Shown piece by piece: positions 31,409-42,965 of a stretch of 64,000 nt of DNA. Position 1 is the stretch's first letter. Each line of letters opens with the position of its first letter. Under the pieces are notes generated by a model. The model was given only the letters and a program-made list of their open reading frames with translations, made no database searches and had not been told where the DNA came from. The position numbers and the translations under genes are program-made. Source of the DNA: Morinoia aosen (lineage: Eukaryota; Arthropoda; Malacostraca; Amphipoda; Talitridae); the NCBI GenBank assembly GCA_030386875.1, contig CM059556.1, positions 38,542,964-38,606,963 on the forward strand, read 5' to 3'.

Positions 31409-32442
31409 CAGTTGTGCTCAGCTGGCAGTTGTGCTCAGCTGGCAGTTGTGCTCAGCTGGCAGTTGTGCTCAGCTGGCAGTTGTGCTCAGCTGGCAGTTGT
31501 GCTCAGCTGGCAGTTGTGCTCAGCTGGCAGTTGTGCTCAGCTGGCAGTTGTGCTCAGCTGGCAGTTGTGCTCAGCTGGCAGTTGTGCTCAGCTGGCAGTT
31601 GTGCTCAGCTGGCAGTTGTGCTCAGCTGGCAGTTGTGCTCAGCTGGCAGTTGGGCTCAGCTGGCAGTTGGGCTCAGCTGGCAGTTGTGCTCAGCTGGCAG
31701 TTGTGCTCAGCTGGCAGTTGTGCTCAGCTGGCAGTTGTGCTCAGCTGGCAGTTGTGCTCAGCTGGCAGTTGTGCTCAGCTGGCAGTTGTGCGCAGCTGGC
31801 AGTTGTGCTCAGCTGGCAGTTGTGCTCAGCTGGCAGTTGTGCTCAGCTGGCAGTTGTGCTCAGCTGGCAGTTGTGCTCAGCTGGCAGTTGTGCTCAGCTG
31901 GCAGTTGTGCTCAGCTGGCAGTTGTGCGCAGCTGGCAGTTGTGCGCAGCTGGCAGTTGTGCTCAGCTGGCAGTTGTGCTCAGCTGGCAGTTGTGCTCAGC
32001 TGGCAGTTGTGCTCAGCTGGCAGTTGTGCTCAGCTGGCAGTTGTGCTCAGCTGGCAGTTGTGCTCAGCTGGCAGTTGTGCTCAGCTGGCAGTTGTGCTCA
32101 GCTGGCAGTTGTGCTCAGCTGGCAGTTGTGCTCAGCTGGCAGTTGTGCTCAGCTGGCAGTTGTGTTCAGCTGGCAGTTGTGCTCAGCTGGCAGTTGTGCT
32201 CAGCTGGCAGTTGTGTTCAGCTGGCAGTTGTGCTCAGCTGGCAGTTGTGCTCGGCTGGCAGTTGTGCTCGGCTGGCAGTTGTGCTCGGCTGGCAGTTGTG
32301 CTCGGCTGGCAGTTGGGCTCGGCTGGCAGTTGTGCTCGGCTGGCAGTTGTGCTCGGCTGGCAGTTGTGCTCGGCTGGCAGTTGGGCTCGGCTGGCAGTTG
32401 GGCTCGGCTGGCAGTTGGGCTCGGCTGGCAGTTGGGTTCAGC
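31409..32442. repeat. 17-bp minisatellite with directional variant gradient
   Basis: About 61 units of GCAGTTGTGCTCAGCTG. GCTCAGCTG is nearly fixed to 32240. From there on every unit carries GCTCGGCTG, and TTGGGCTC units appear and become the rule at the end. The array stops about 24 bases before the acceptor of the exon at 32466, so it probably occupies the 3' part of an intron. The unit contains CAGCTG, an E-box-like palindrome. Confidence 0.98.
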
Positions 32443-32465
32443 AGTTGGACTTTCGTATTCCCCAG

Positions 32466-32594
32466 CTGCTGGACGTGAACGTGACGTGCGCCAGGAACCA
32501 GCTGGCTGCAGCACCACCAGCTGTGGAGAGCCGCGCTGCAGGCACGGCGCTGCACCGCCTGCCCGCGTCTGAAGTTCTCAGGCGGCAGCAGCAG
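32466..32594 (+). CDS. coding exon E1 of an unrecognised gene (43 codons)
   Basis: A pyrimidine-rich acceptor (TTTCGTATTCCCCAG) and a consensus donor (CAG, then GTGAGT) bound a 129-base segment. It is open in phase 0 from end to end and markedly GC-rich at third positions. The translation begins LLDVNVTCARNQL, runs through an alanine/proline stretch and ends LHRLPASEVLRRQQQ. NVT is a possible glycosylation site if the protein is secreted, but no signal peptide is visible in this exon. On the left is the 17-bp array. On the right the 23-bp satellite begins within five bases of the donor. The exon fits E2 (39795) and E3 (43081) in strand and phase, so I infer one gene with satellite-filled introns. 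The family is not recognised. Confidence that it is an exon is good; its function is unknown. Confidence 0.68.
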
Positions 32595-32598
32595 GTGA

Positions 32599-35500
32599 GT
32601 GGTGGTTTGTGTGCTGTGGTTGTGGTGGTTTGTGTGCTGTGGTTGTGGTGGTTTGTGTGCTGTGATTGTGGTGGTTTGTGTGCTGTGGTTGTGGTGGTTT
32701 GTGTGCTGTGACTGTGGAGGTTTGTGTGCTGTGGTTGTGGTGGTTTGTGTGCTGTGACTGTGGTGGTTTGTGTGCTGTAACTGTGGTGGTTTGTGTGCTG
32801 TAACTGTGGTGGTTTGTGTGCTGTGGTTGTTGTTGTTTGTGTGCTGTGACTGTGGAGGTTTGTGTGCTGTGACTGTGGAGGTTTGTGTGCTGTGGTTGTG
32901 GTGGCTTGTGTGCTGTGACTGTGGTGGTTTGTGTGCTGTGACTGTGGAGGTTTGTGTGCTGTGACTGTGGAGGTTTGTGTGCTGTGACTGTGGTGGTTTG
33001 TGTGCTGTGGTTGTGGTGGTTTGTGTGCTGTGGTTGTGGTGGTTTGTGTGCTGTGGTTGTGGTGGTTTGTGTGCTGTGTTTGTGGTGGTTTGTGTGCTGT
33101 GGTTGTGGTGGTTTGTGTGCTGTGGTTGTGGTGGTTTGTGTGCTGTGGTTGTGGTGGTTTGTGTGCTGTGATTGTGGTGGTTTGTGTGCTGTGATTGTGG
33201 TGGTTTGTGTGCTGTGATAGTGGTGGTTTGTGTGCTGTGATTGTGGTGGTTTGTTTGCTGTGATTGTGGTGGTTTGTGTGCTGTGATCGTGGTGGTTTGT
33301 GTGCTGTGATCGTGGTGGTTTGTGTGCTGTGATTGTGGTGGTTTGTTTGCTGTGATTGTGGTGGTTTGTGTGCTGTGATCGTGGTGGTTTGTGTGCTGTG
33401 ATAGTGGTGGTTTGTGTGCTGTGATTGTGGTGGTTTGTTTGCTGTGATTGTGGTGGTTTGTGTGCTGTGATCGTGGTGGTTTGTGTGCTGTGATCGTGGT
33501 GGTTTGTGTGCTGTGATTGTGGTGGTTTGTGTGCTGTGATTGTGGTGGTTTGTGTGCTGTGGTTGTGGTGGTTTGTGTGCTGTGGTTGTGGTGGTTTGTG
33601 TGCTGTGATTTTGGTGGTTTGTGTGCTGTGATTTTGGTGGTTTGTGTGCTGTGGTTGTGGTGGTTTGTGTGCTGTGACTGTGGTGGTTTGTGTGCTGTGG
33701 TTGTGGTGGTTTGTGTGCTGTGACTGTGGTGGTTTGTGTGCTGTGGTTGTGGTGGTTTGTGTGCTGTGACTGTGGTGGTTTGTGTGCTGTGGTTGTGGTG
33801 GTTTGTGTGTTGTGGTTGTGGTGGTTTGTGTGCTGTGGTTGTGGTGGTTTGTGTGTTGTAGTTGTGGTGGTTTGTGTGTTGTGATTGTGGTGGTTTGTGT
33901 GCTGTGACTGTGGTGGTTTGTGTGCTATGGTTTTGGTGGTTTATGTGCATGGTTTTGGTGGTTTGTGTGCTATGGTTGTGGTGGTTTGTGTGCTGTGATT
34001 GTGGTGGTTTGTGTGCTGTGATTGTGGTGGTTTGTGTGCTGTGACTGTGGTGGTTTGTGTGCTGTGTCTGTGGTGGTTTGTGTGCTGTGACTGTGGTGGT
34101 TTGTGTGCTGTGGTTGTGGTGGTTTGTGTGCTGTGGTTGTGGTGGTTTGTGTGCTGTGGTTGTGGTGGTTTGTGTGCTGTGGTTGTGGTGGTTTGTGTGC
34201 TGTGGTTGTGGTGGTTTGTGTGCTGTGATTGTGGTGGTTTGTGTGCTGTGGTTGTTGTGGTTTGTGTGCTGTGACTGTGGAGGTTTGTTTGCTGTGACTG
34301 TGGTGGTTTATGTGCTGTGGTTGTGATGGTTTGTGTGCTGTGGTTGTGGTGGTTTGTGTGCTGTGGTTGTGGTGGTTTGTGTGCTGTGGTTGTGGTGGTT
34401 TGTGTGCTGTGGTTGTGGTGGTTTGTCTGCTGTGATTGTGGTGGTTTGTGTGCTGTGATTGTGGTGGTTTGTGTGCTGTGATTGTGGTGGTTTGTGTGCT
34501 GTGATTGTGGTGGTTTGTTTGCTGTGATTGTGGTGGTTTGTGTGCTGTGATTGTGGTGGTTTGTGTGCTGTGATCGTAGTGGTTTGTGTGCTGTGATCGT
34601 GGTGGTTTGTGTGCTGTGATTGTGGTGGTTTGTGTGCTGTGACTGTGGTGGTTTGTGTGCTGTGACTGTGGTGGTTTGTGTGCTGTGACTGTGGTGGTTT
34701 GTGTGCTGTGGTTGTGGTGGTTTGTGTGCTGTGATTTTGGTGGTTTGTGTGCTGTGATTTTGGTGGTTTGTGTGCTGTGGTTGTGGTGGTTTGTGTGCTG
34801 TGGTTGTGGTGGTTTGTGTGCTGTGGTTGTGGTGGTTTGTGTGCTGTGGTTGTGGTGGTTTGTGTGTTGTAGTTGTGGTGGTTTGTGTGCTGTGATCGTG
34901 GTGGTTTGTGTGCTGTGATCGTGGTGGTTTGTGTGCTGTGATTGTGGTGGTTTGTGTGCTGTGATTGTGGTGGTTTGTGTGCTGTGATTGTGGTGGTTTG
35001 TGTGCTGTGACTGTGGTGGTTTGTGTGCTGTGACTGTGGTGGTTTGTGTGCTGTGGTTGTGGTGGTTTGTGTGCTGTGATTTTGGTGGTTTGTGTGCTGT
35101 GATTTTGGTGGTTTGTGTGCTGTGATTTTGGTGGTTTGTGTGCTGTGACTGTGGTGGTTTGTGTCCTGTGACTGTGGTGGTTTGTGTGCTGTGGTTGTGG
35201 TGGTTTGTGTGTTGTGGTTGTGGTGGTTTGTGTGCTGTGGTTGTGGTGGTTTGTGTGCTGTGGTTGTGGTGGTTTGTGTGTTGTAGTTGTGGTTGTTTGT
35301 GTGCTGTGATTGTGGTGGTTTGTGTGCTATGGTTTTGGTGGTTTGTGTGCTATGGTTGTGGTGGTTTGTGTGCTGTGATTGTGGTGGTTTGTGTGCTGTG
35401 GTTGTTGTGGTTTGTGTGCTGTGACTGTGGAGGTTTGTGTGCTGTGATTGTGGTGGTTTGTGTGCTGTGATTGTGGTGGTTTGTTTGCTGTGATTGTGGT

Positions 35501-38355
35501 GGTTTGTGTGCTGTGGTTGTGGTGGTTTGTGTGTTGTAGTTGTGGTGGTTTGTGTGTTGTGATTGTGGTGGTTTGTGTGCTGTGACTGTGGTGGTTTGTG
35601 TGTTGTAGTTGTGGTGGTTTGTGTGTTGTGATTGTGGTGGTTTGTGTGCTGTGACTGTGGTGGTTTGTGTGCTATGGTTTTGGTGGTTTATGTGCATGGT
35701 TTTGGTGGTTTGTGTGCTATGGTTGTGGTGGTTTGTGTGCTGTGATTGTGGTGGTTTGTGTGCTGGGATTGTGGTGGTTTGTGTGCTGTGACTGTGGTGG
35801 TTTGTGTGCTGTGTCTGTGGTGGTTTGTGTGCTGTGACTGTGGTGGTTTGTGTGCTGTGGTTGTGGTGGTTTGTGTGCTGTGGTTGTGGTGGTTTGTGTG
35901 CTGTGGTTGTGGTGGTTTGTGTGCTGTGGTTGTGGTGGTTTGTGTGCTGTGGTTGTGGTGGTTTGTGTGCTGTGATTGTGGTGGTTTGTGTGCTGTGGTT
36001 GTTGTGGTTTGTGTGCTGTGACTGTGGAGGTTTGTTTGCTGTGACTGTGGTGGTTTATGTGCTGTGGTTGTGATGGTTTGTGTGCTGTGGTTGTGGTGGT
36101 TTGTGTGCTGTGGTTGTGGTGGTTTGTGTGCTGTGGTTGTGGTGGTTTGTGTGCTGTGGTTGTGGTGGTTTGTCTGCTGTGATTGTGGTGGTTTGTGTGC
36201 TGTGATTGTGGTGGTTTGTGTGCTGTGATTGTGGTGGTTTGTGTGCTGTGATTGTGGTGGTTTGTTTGCTGTGATTGTGGTGGTTTGTGTGCTGTGATTG
36301 TGGTGGTTTGTGTGCTGTGATCGTAGTGGTTTGTGTGCTGTGATCGTGGTGGTTTGTGTGCTGTGATTGTGGTGGTTTGTGTGCTGTGACTGTGGTGGTT
36401 TGTGTGCTGTGACTGTGGTGGTTTGTGTGCTGTGGTTGTGGTGGTTTGTGTGCTGTGATTTTGGTGGTTTGTGTGCTGTGATTTTGGTGGTTTGTGTGCT
36501 GTGGTTGTGGTGGTTTGTGTGCTGTGGTTGTGGTGGTTTGTGTGCTGTGGTTGTGGTGGTTTGTGTGCTGTGGTTGTGGTGGTTTGTGTGTTGTAGTTGT
36601 GGTGGTTTGTGTGCTGTGATCGTGGTGGTTTGTGTGCTGTGATCGTGGTGGTTTGTGTGCTGTGATTGTGGTGGTTTGTGTGCTGTGATTGTGGTGGTTT
36701 GTGTGCTGTGATTGTGGTGGTTTGTGTGCTGTGACTGTGGTGGTTTGTGTGCTGTGACTGTGGTGGTTTGTGTGCTGTGGTTGTGGTGGTTTGTGTGCTG
36801 TGATTTTGGTGGTTTGTGTGCTGTGATTTTGGTGGTTTGTGTGCTGTGATTTTGGTGGTTTGTGTGCTGTGACTGTGGTGGTTTGTGTCCTGTGACTGTG
36901 GTGGTTTGTGTGCTGTGGTTGTGGTGGTTTGTGTGTTGTGGTTGTGGTGGTTTGTGTGCTGTGGTTGTGGTGGTTTGTGTGCTGTGGTTGTGGTGGTTTG
37001 TGTGTTGTAGTTGTGGTTGTTTGTGTGCTGTGATTGTGGTGGTTTGTGTGCTATGGTTTTGGTGGTTTGTGTGCTATGGTTGTGGTGGTTTGTGTGCTGT
37101 GATTGTGGTGGTTTGTGTGCTGTGGTTGTTGTGGTTTGTGTGCTGTGACTGTGGAGGTTTGTGTGCTGTGACTGTGGTGGTTTGTGTGCTGCGCTTGTGG
37201 TGGTTTGTGTGCTGTGCTTGTGGTGGTTTGTGTGCTGTGCTTGTGGTGGTTTGTGTGCTGTGGTTGTGGTGGCTTGTGTGCTGTGGTTGTGGTGGTTTGT
37301 GTGCTGTGGTTGTGGTGGTTTGTGTGCTGTGGTTGTGGTGGTTTGTGTGCTGTGGTTGTGGTGGTTTGTGTGCTGTGGTTGTGGTGGTTTGTGTGCTGTG
37401 GTTTTGGTGGTTTGTGTGCTGTGATTGTGGTGGTTTGTGTGCTGTGATTGTGGTGGTTTGTGTGCGGTGATTGTGGTGGTTTGTGTGCTGTGATTGTGGT
37501 GGTTTGTGTGCTGTGATTGTGGTGGTTTGTGTGCTGTGATTGTGGTGGTTTGCGTGCTGTGACTGTGGTGGTTTGTGTGCTGTGACTGTGGTGGTTTGTG
37601 TGCTGTGACTGTGGTGGTTTGTGTGCTGTGACTGTGGTGGTTTGTGTGCTGTGACTGTGGTGGTTTGTGTGCTGTGACTGTGGTGGTTTGTGTGCTGTGG
37701 TTGTGGTGGTTTGTGTGTTGTGGTTGTGGTGGTTTGTGTGTTGTGGTTGTGGTGGTTTGTGTGTTGTAGTTGATGTGGTTTGTGTGCTGTGACTGTGGTG
37801 GTTTGTGTGCTGTGGTTGTGGTGGCTTGTGTGCTGTGGTTGTGGTGGTTTGTGTGCTGTGGTTGTGGTGGTTTGTCTGCTGTGATTGTGGTGGTTTGTGT
37901 GCTGTGATTGTGGTGGTTTGTGTGCTGTGATTGTGGTGGTTTGTGTGCTGTGATTGTGGTGGTTTGTTTGCTGTGACTGTGGTGGTTTGTGTGCTGTGGT
38001 TGTGGTGGTTTGTGTGCTGTGGTTGTGGTGGTTTGTGTGCTGTGGTTGTGGTGGTTTGTGTGCTGTGGTTGTGGTGGTTTGTGTGCTGTGGTTGTGGTGG
38101 TTTGTGTGCTGTGGTTGTGGGGGTTTGTGTGCTGTGGTTGTGGGGGTTTGTGTGCTGTGGTTGTGGGGGTTCGTGTGCTGGGGTTGTGGGGGTTTGTGTG
38201 CTGTGGTTGTGGTGGCTTGTGTGCTGTGGTTGTGGTGGCTTGTGTGCTGTGGTTGTGGTGGTTTGTGTGCTGTGGTTGTGATGGTTTTTGTGCTGTGATT
38301 GTGGGGGTTTGTGTGCTGTGGTTGTGGTGGTTTGTGTGCTGTGGTTGTGGTGGTT
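32599..38355. repeat. 23-bp GT-rich intronic satellite (about 250 units)
   Basis: The unit contains TGTGCTGTGGTTGTGGTGGT followed by TTG, period 23. Variable positions are GGTTG/GATTG/GACTG/GATCG/GATTTTG and GGTGG/GGAGG. Rare markers (GGTTTATGTGCATGG near 33940 and 35688; TGTGTCCTGTG near 35162 and 36888; TGTGCTGTGTCTG near 34067 and 35814) recur at an offset of 1747 or 1724 bases, a difference of exactly one unit. This defines a 1.7-kb higher-order duplication. The array starts inside the 5' splice-site context of exon E1 and fills most of a 7.2-kb inferred intron. Long cysteine/valine or histidine/threonine frames are artefacts. Confidence 0.98.
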
Positions 38356-38870
38356 CGGATACAATAATCATGACTCAGGTACAATAAGTTTGATCGTTTG
38401 GGTGTAATAATTATAATAGTTTGGTTACAATAATCAGAAGGTTCGGGTACAATGATGGTAATAGTTTGAGTACAATAATTACGACGGTTCGAGTAAAATT
38501 ATTATAGTAGGGCGGGGACAATTTTTATAGTAGGGCGGGTACAATAATTGTGATTGTTGGGGTACAGTAATGATAATGGTTCAGGTATAGTAATTATGAC
38601 AGTGTTCAGTTATTATAATGGTTCGGGAGCAATGGTTGTAAGGTCTGGGTACAATAAATATAATGGTTTGAGTAGAATTATACACGGGTTCGGGTGAAAG
38701 AGTTGAAATGGGTCGAGTGGAATTATCATACAGGTTTGGGTACAATATTATAATACATATAATATAAGGGCTTGTGTATCACCGTTCTAATTGTTTGTTA
38801 ACAATAATTGTGACAATCGTTTGGGCAAAATTTCTATAATGGTTTGGGTACAATAAACTGATTACCATGG
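38356..38870. repeat. degenerate repeat, roughly 23-bp period
   Basis: Imperfect GGTTCGGGTACAATAATTAT units at about 20-25 base spacing directly continue the 23-bp satellite (the junction reads GTGGTGGTTCGGATACAATA). The similar period suggests a decayed or related array at its edge. Confidence 0.7.
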
Positions 38871-38894
38871 TCACAATGGTACACACTTTCTATG

Positions 38895-39140
38895 GGTTTT
38901 CAGCTCCTTATTCCCCTGGGGAAGAAGTGAAGTGCCGGCCCAATGAATGGACTTTCCCCAACAAACACTTTTTCTCGCTTTTTTTGTTTTCTATAATCAG
39001 CAGAGGAGCTGCCTCTCTATGGAAAAAAACTGAGGTTGCGGCGCGAGAATTGAACCTAGGTCTTTAATTTCCAAAATGATTTGCTTTTGTCCTGTTGCCT
39101 TGAGAAAAAAACTAAGCATGCAAGCGTCGTTTAGCTTTTT
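38895..39140 (-). mobile_element. possible tRNA-derived SINE
   Basis: On the minus strand GGTTCAATTCTC (39046-39057) matches a Pol III B box. About 40 bases upstream of it on that strand lies a diverged A-box-like AAGGCAACAGGA. The context GACCTAGGTTCAATTCTCGC resembles the T-arm of a tRNA. No clean tail or target duplication is seen. The call rests on the promoter-like motifs only. Confidence 0.35.
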
Positions 39141-39390
39141 TGCCAACGCTCTATGTTATTAATCTTGTTATATTAGATTAAATGAGACCATTTATCTTGC
39201 TAAATTGAATCAAATGAAGTAATATATGTAGCTTGTTCATATTAGATTGAATAAATTAGTTTATTTTTCATGCTCAAATGAAATTAAGTAAGTTAGTTTA
39301 TTAATCTTAGTCATATTAGATTAAATGAGTTAGTTTATTTATCTGTCTCACATTTGATTAAGTAAATAAGTTTATTTATTTAGCTCACAG
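39140..39390. repeat. degenerate 40-45 bp AT-rich repeat
   Basis: Four to five imperfect copies of CATATTAGATTAAATGAGTT followed by AGTTTATTTATCTTG. Confidence 0.75.
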
Positions 39391-39414
39391 GTTCATGCAT
39401 GCAGCCGCATTTGT

Positions 39415-39730
39415 GTTCATGAATTCCCGAAATTATTGCATCTTTGGGAATTGGCGTTCCCAGGGGGAAAATGTTAGGTCCCAAGCTGAGTGCAATAAGG
39501 TAGGTTTTTTGCGTAGAATGTATCTCCTCTTCTTGTTTCACTCTACTTCTTTCTTTTTTAGTCAATTTTATTTCATTAACTTATTTTTTATTTACTGTTT
39601 CTCTGTGCTAGGAAAATTTCCACAAGGACTCACTTTGTGCACAGATTCCCTATTCCCTATTCCAAATTTACCTTCCTCCTCCCTCTTTTGAGAACACCGT
39701 TCTGGTTGAGGAGGCAATAAAATTAACCCA
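39415..39730. repeat. dispersed repeat of unknown class, copy C
   Basis: Shares TTGGGAATTGGCGTTCCCAG, AAAATGTTAGGTCCCAAGC and GGACTCACTTTGTGCACAGA with copies A and B (26930 and 29450). It ends near GAGGCAATAAAATTAACC, similar to the GAAATAAATTAAT end of copy B. It lies in the inferred intron upstream of exon E2. Confidence 0.5.
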
Positions 39731-39794
39731 GGTTGACTAATTTTACTCAATATTACCCCCCAGATGGTAATATCACTTACCATTTACCCCCCAG

Positions 39795-39887
39795 ATGGTT
39801 CACTTGCAATATTCCTCACACGCTGACGCCGGCATCCCTGACTACGCCAGCACCAACGTCAGCTCCCTTGAGACCGCGCTGACTGAG
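39795..39887 (+). CDS. coding exon E2 of an unrecognised gene (31 codons)
   Basis: A pyrimidine tract and CCCCCCAG acceptor lead into 93 bases open in phase 0, ending ACTGAG at a GTGGGT donor. The translation starts MVHLQYSSHAD and continues AGIPDYASTNVSSLETALTE. The ATG at the exon start is probably internal, since it is directly preceded by the acceptor. NVS is a possible glycosylation site. A near-duplicate of the acceptor and first codon (ACCCCCCAGATGGT) lies 31 bases upstream; using it would shift the frame. The donor itself merges into the first unit of the 16/18-bp satellite. Phases join cleanly to E1 and E3. Family unknown. Confidence 0.68.
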
Positions 39888-41975
39888 GTGGGTGTGTAGA
39901 GTGGGGCGTGTGTAGAGTGGGGCGTGTGTAGAGTGGGGCGTGTGTAGAGTGGGGCGTGTGTGTAGAGTGGGGCGTGTGTGTAGAGTGGGGCGTGTGTGTA
40001 GAGTGGGGCGTGTGTGTAGAGTGGGGCGTGTGTGTAGAGTGGGGCGTGTGTAGAGTGGGGCGTGTGTAGAGTGGGGCGTATGTGTAGAGTGGGGCGTGTG
40101 TGTAGAGTGGGGCGTGTGTGTAGAGTGGGGCGTGTGTAGAGTGGGGCGTGTGTGTAGAGTGGGGCGTGTGTGTAGAGTGGGGCGTGTGTGTAGAGTGAGG
40201 CGTGTGTGTAGAGTGAGGCGTGTGTGTAGAGTGGGGCGTGTGTGTAGAGTGGGGCGTGTGTGTAGAGTGGGGCGTGTGTAGAGTGGGGCGTGTGTGTAGA
40301 GTGGGGCGTGTGTGTAGAGTGGGGCGTGTGTGTAGAGTGGGGCGTGTGTGTAGAGTGGGGCGTGTGTGTAGAGTGGGGCGTGTGTATAGTGGGGCGTGTG
40401 TAGAGTGGGGCGTGTGTGTAGAGTGGGGCGTGTGTGTAGAGTGGGGCGTGTGTGTAGAGTGGGGCGTGTGTGTAGAGTGGGGCGTGTGTGTAGAGTGGGG
40501 CGTGTGTGTAGAGTGGGGCGTGTGTGTAGAGTGGGGCGTGTGTGTAGAGTGGGGCGTGTGTAGAGTGAGGCGTGTGTGTAGAGTGAGGCGTGTGTGTAGA
40601 GTGGGGCGTGTGTTTAGAGTGGGGCGTGTGTTTAGAGTGGGGCGTGTGTGTAGAGTGGGGCGTGTGTGTAGAGTGGGGCGTGTGTAGAGTGGGGCGTGTG
40701 TAGAGTGGGGCGTGTGTAGAGTGGGGCGTGTGTAGAGTGGGGCGTGTGTGTAGAGTGGGGCGTGTGTGTAGAGTGGGGCGTGTGTGTAGAGTGGGGCGTG
40801 TGTAGAGTGAGGCGTGTGTGTAGAGTGGGGCGTGTGTGTAGAGTGGGGCGTGTGTGTAGAGTGGGGCGTGTGTGTAGAGTGGGGCGTGTGTGTAGAGTGG
40901 GGCGTGTGTGTAGAGTGGGGCGTGTGTGTAGAGTGGGGCGTGTGTGTAGAGTGGGGCGTGTGTGTAGAGTGGGGCGTGTGTGTAGAGTGGGGCGTGTGTA
41001 GAGTGGGGTGCGTGTGTAGAGTGGGGCGTGTGTGTAGAGTGGGGCGCGTGTGTAGAGTGGGGCGTGTGTGTAGAGTGGGGCGTGTGTGTAGAGTGGGGCG
41101 TGTGTGTAGAGTGGGGCGTGTGTGTAGAGTGGGGCGTGTGTGTAGAGTGGGGCGTGTGTGTAGAGTGGGGCGTGTGTGTAGAGTGGGGCGTGTGTGTAGA
41201 GTGGGGCGTGTGTGTAGAGTGGGGCGTGTGTGTAGAGTGGGGCGTGTGTGTAGAGTGGGGCGTGTGTGTAGAGTGGGGCGTGTGTGTAGAGTGGGGCGTG
41301 TGTGTAGAGTGGGGCGTGTGTGTAGAGTGGGGCGTGTGTGTAGAGTGGGGCGTGTGTGTAGAGTGGGGCGTGTGTGTAGAGTGGGGCGTGTGTGTAGAGT
41401 GGGGCGTGTGTGTAGAGTGGGGCGTGTGTGTAGAGTGGGGCGTGTGTGTAGAGTGGGGCGTGTGTGTAGAGTGGGGCGTGTGTGTAGAGTGGGGCGTGTG
41501 TGTAGAGTGGGGCGTGTGTGTAGAGTGGGGCGTGTGTGTAGAGTGGGGCGTGTGTGTAGAGTGGGGCGTGTGTGTAGAGTGGGGCGTGTGTGTAGAGTGG
41601 GGCGTGTGTGTAGAGTGGGGCGTGTGTGTAGAGTGAGTGGGGCGTGTGTGTAGAGTGAGTGGGGCGTGTGTGTAGAGTGAGTGGGGCGTGTGTGTAGAGT
41701 GAGTGGGGCGTGTGTGTAGAGTGAGTGGGGCGTGTGTGTAGAGTGAGTGGGGCGTGTGTGTAGAGTGAGTGGGGCGTGTGTGTAGAGTGAGTGGGGCGTG
41801 TGTGTAGAGTGAGTGGGGCGTGTGTGTAGAGTGAGTGGGGCGTGTGTGTAGAGTGAGTGGGGCGTGTGTGTAGAGTGAGTGGGGCGTGTGTGTAGAGTGA
41901 GTGGGGCGTGTGTGGAGAGTGAGTGGGGCGTGTGTGGAGAGTGAGTGGGGCGTGTGTGGAGAGTGAGTGGGGCAT
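39888..41975. repeat. GT-rich intronic satellite with 16-, 18- and 22-bp units
   Basis: Three unit lengths are spatially ordered. GTGTGTAGAGTGGGGC (16) mixed with GTGTGTGTAGAGTGGGGC (18) lies at the left, pure 18-bp units from about 40810 to 41630, and then 22-bp units with an extra GAGT (GTGTGTAGAGTGAGTGGGGC plus GT) to the end. The last few units have GGAGAG for GTAGAG. The first unit includes the donor of exon E2 (GTGGGTGTGTAGAG). Confidence 0.98.
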
Positions 41976-42007
41976 GTGAGAGATATCGAGAGAATTTTAT
42001 TAAATAT

Positions 42008-42965
42008 TCAAATTCTGAGAAACATGTAAATTCTGAGAAACATGTAAATTCTGAGAAACATGTAAATTCTGAGAAACATGTAAATTCTGAGAAATATGTA
42101 AATTCTGAGAAATATGTAAATTCTGAGAAATATGTAAATTCTGAGAAATATGTAAATTCTGAGAAATATGTAAATTCTGAGAAATATGTAAATTCTGAGA
42201 AATATGTAAATTCTGAGAAGTATGTAAATTCTGAGAAGTATGTAAATTCTGAGAAGTATGTAAATTCTGAGAAATATGTAAATTCTGAGAAATATGTAAA
42301 TTCTGAGAAATATGTAAATTCTGAGAAATATGTAAATTCTGAGAAATATGTAAATTCTGAGAAATATGTAAATTCTGAGAAATATGTAAATTCTGAGAAA
42401 TATGTAAATTCTGAGAAATATGTAAATTCTGAGAAATATGTAAATTCTGAGAAATATGTAAATTCTGAGAAATATGTAAATTCTGAGAAATATGTAAATT
42501 CTGAGAAATATGTAAATTCTGAGAAATATGTAAATTCTGAGAAATATGTAAATTCTGAGAAATATGTAAATTCTGAGAAATATGTAAATTCTGAGAAATA
42601 TGTAAATTCTGAGATATATGTAAATTCTGAGAAATATGTAAATTCTGAGAAATATGTAAATTCTGAGAAATATGTAAATTCTGAGAAATATGTAAATTCT
42701 GAGAAATATGTAAATTCTGAGAAATATGTAAATTCTGAGAAATATGTAAATTCTGAGAAATATGTAAATTCTGAGAAATATGTAAATTCTGAGAAAGATG
42801 TAAATTCTGAGAAAGATGTAAATTCTGAGAAAGATGTAAATTCTGAGAAAGATGTAAATTCTGAGAAAGATGTAAATTCTGAGAAATATGTAAATTCTGA
42901 GAAATATGTAAATTCTGAGAAATATGTAAATTCTGAGAAATATGTAAATTCTGAGAAGTATGTGG
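42008..42965. repeat. 18-bp minisatellite (AAATTCTGAGAAATATGT)n
   Basis: About 53 units in perfect phase. Variants cluster: GAAACATGT in the first units, GAAGTATGT in a short run near 42220, GAAAGATGT in five consecutive units near 42790-42880. Clustering indicates local block amplification. Decayed units (TCTGCGAATTCTGAGG) continue to the acceptor of E3. An in-frame SEKYVN hexapeptide frame is an artefact. Confidence 0.98.
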
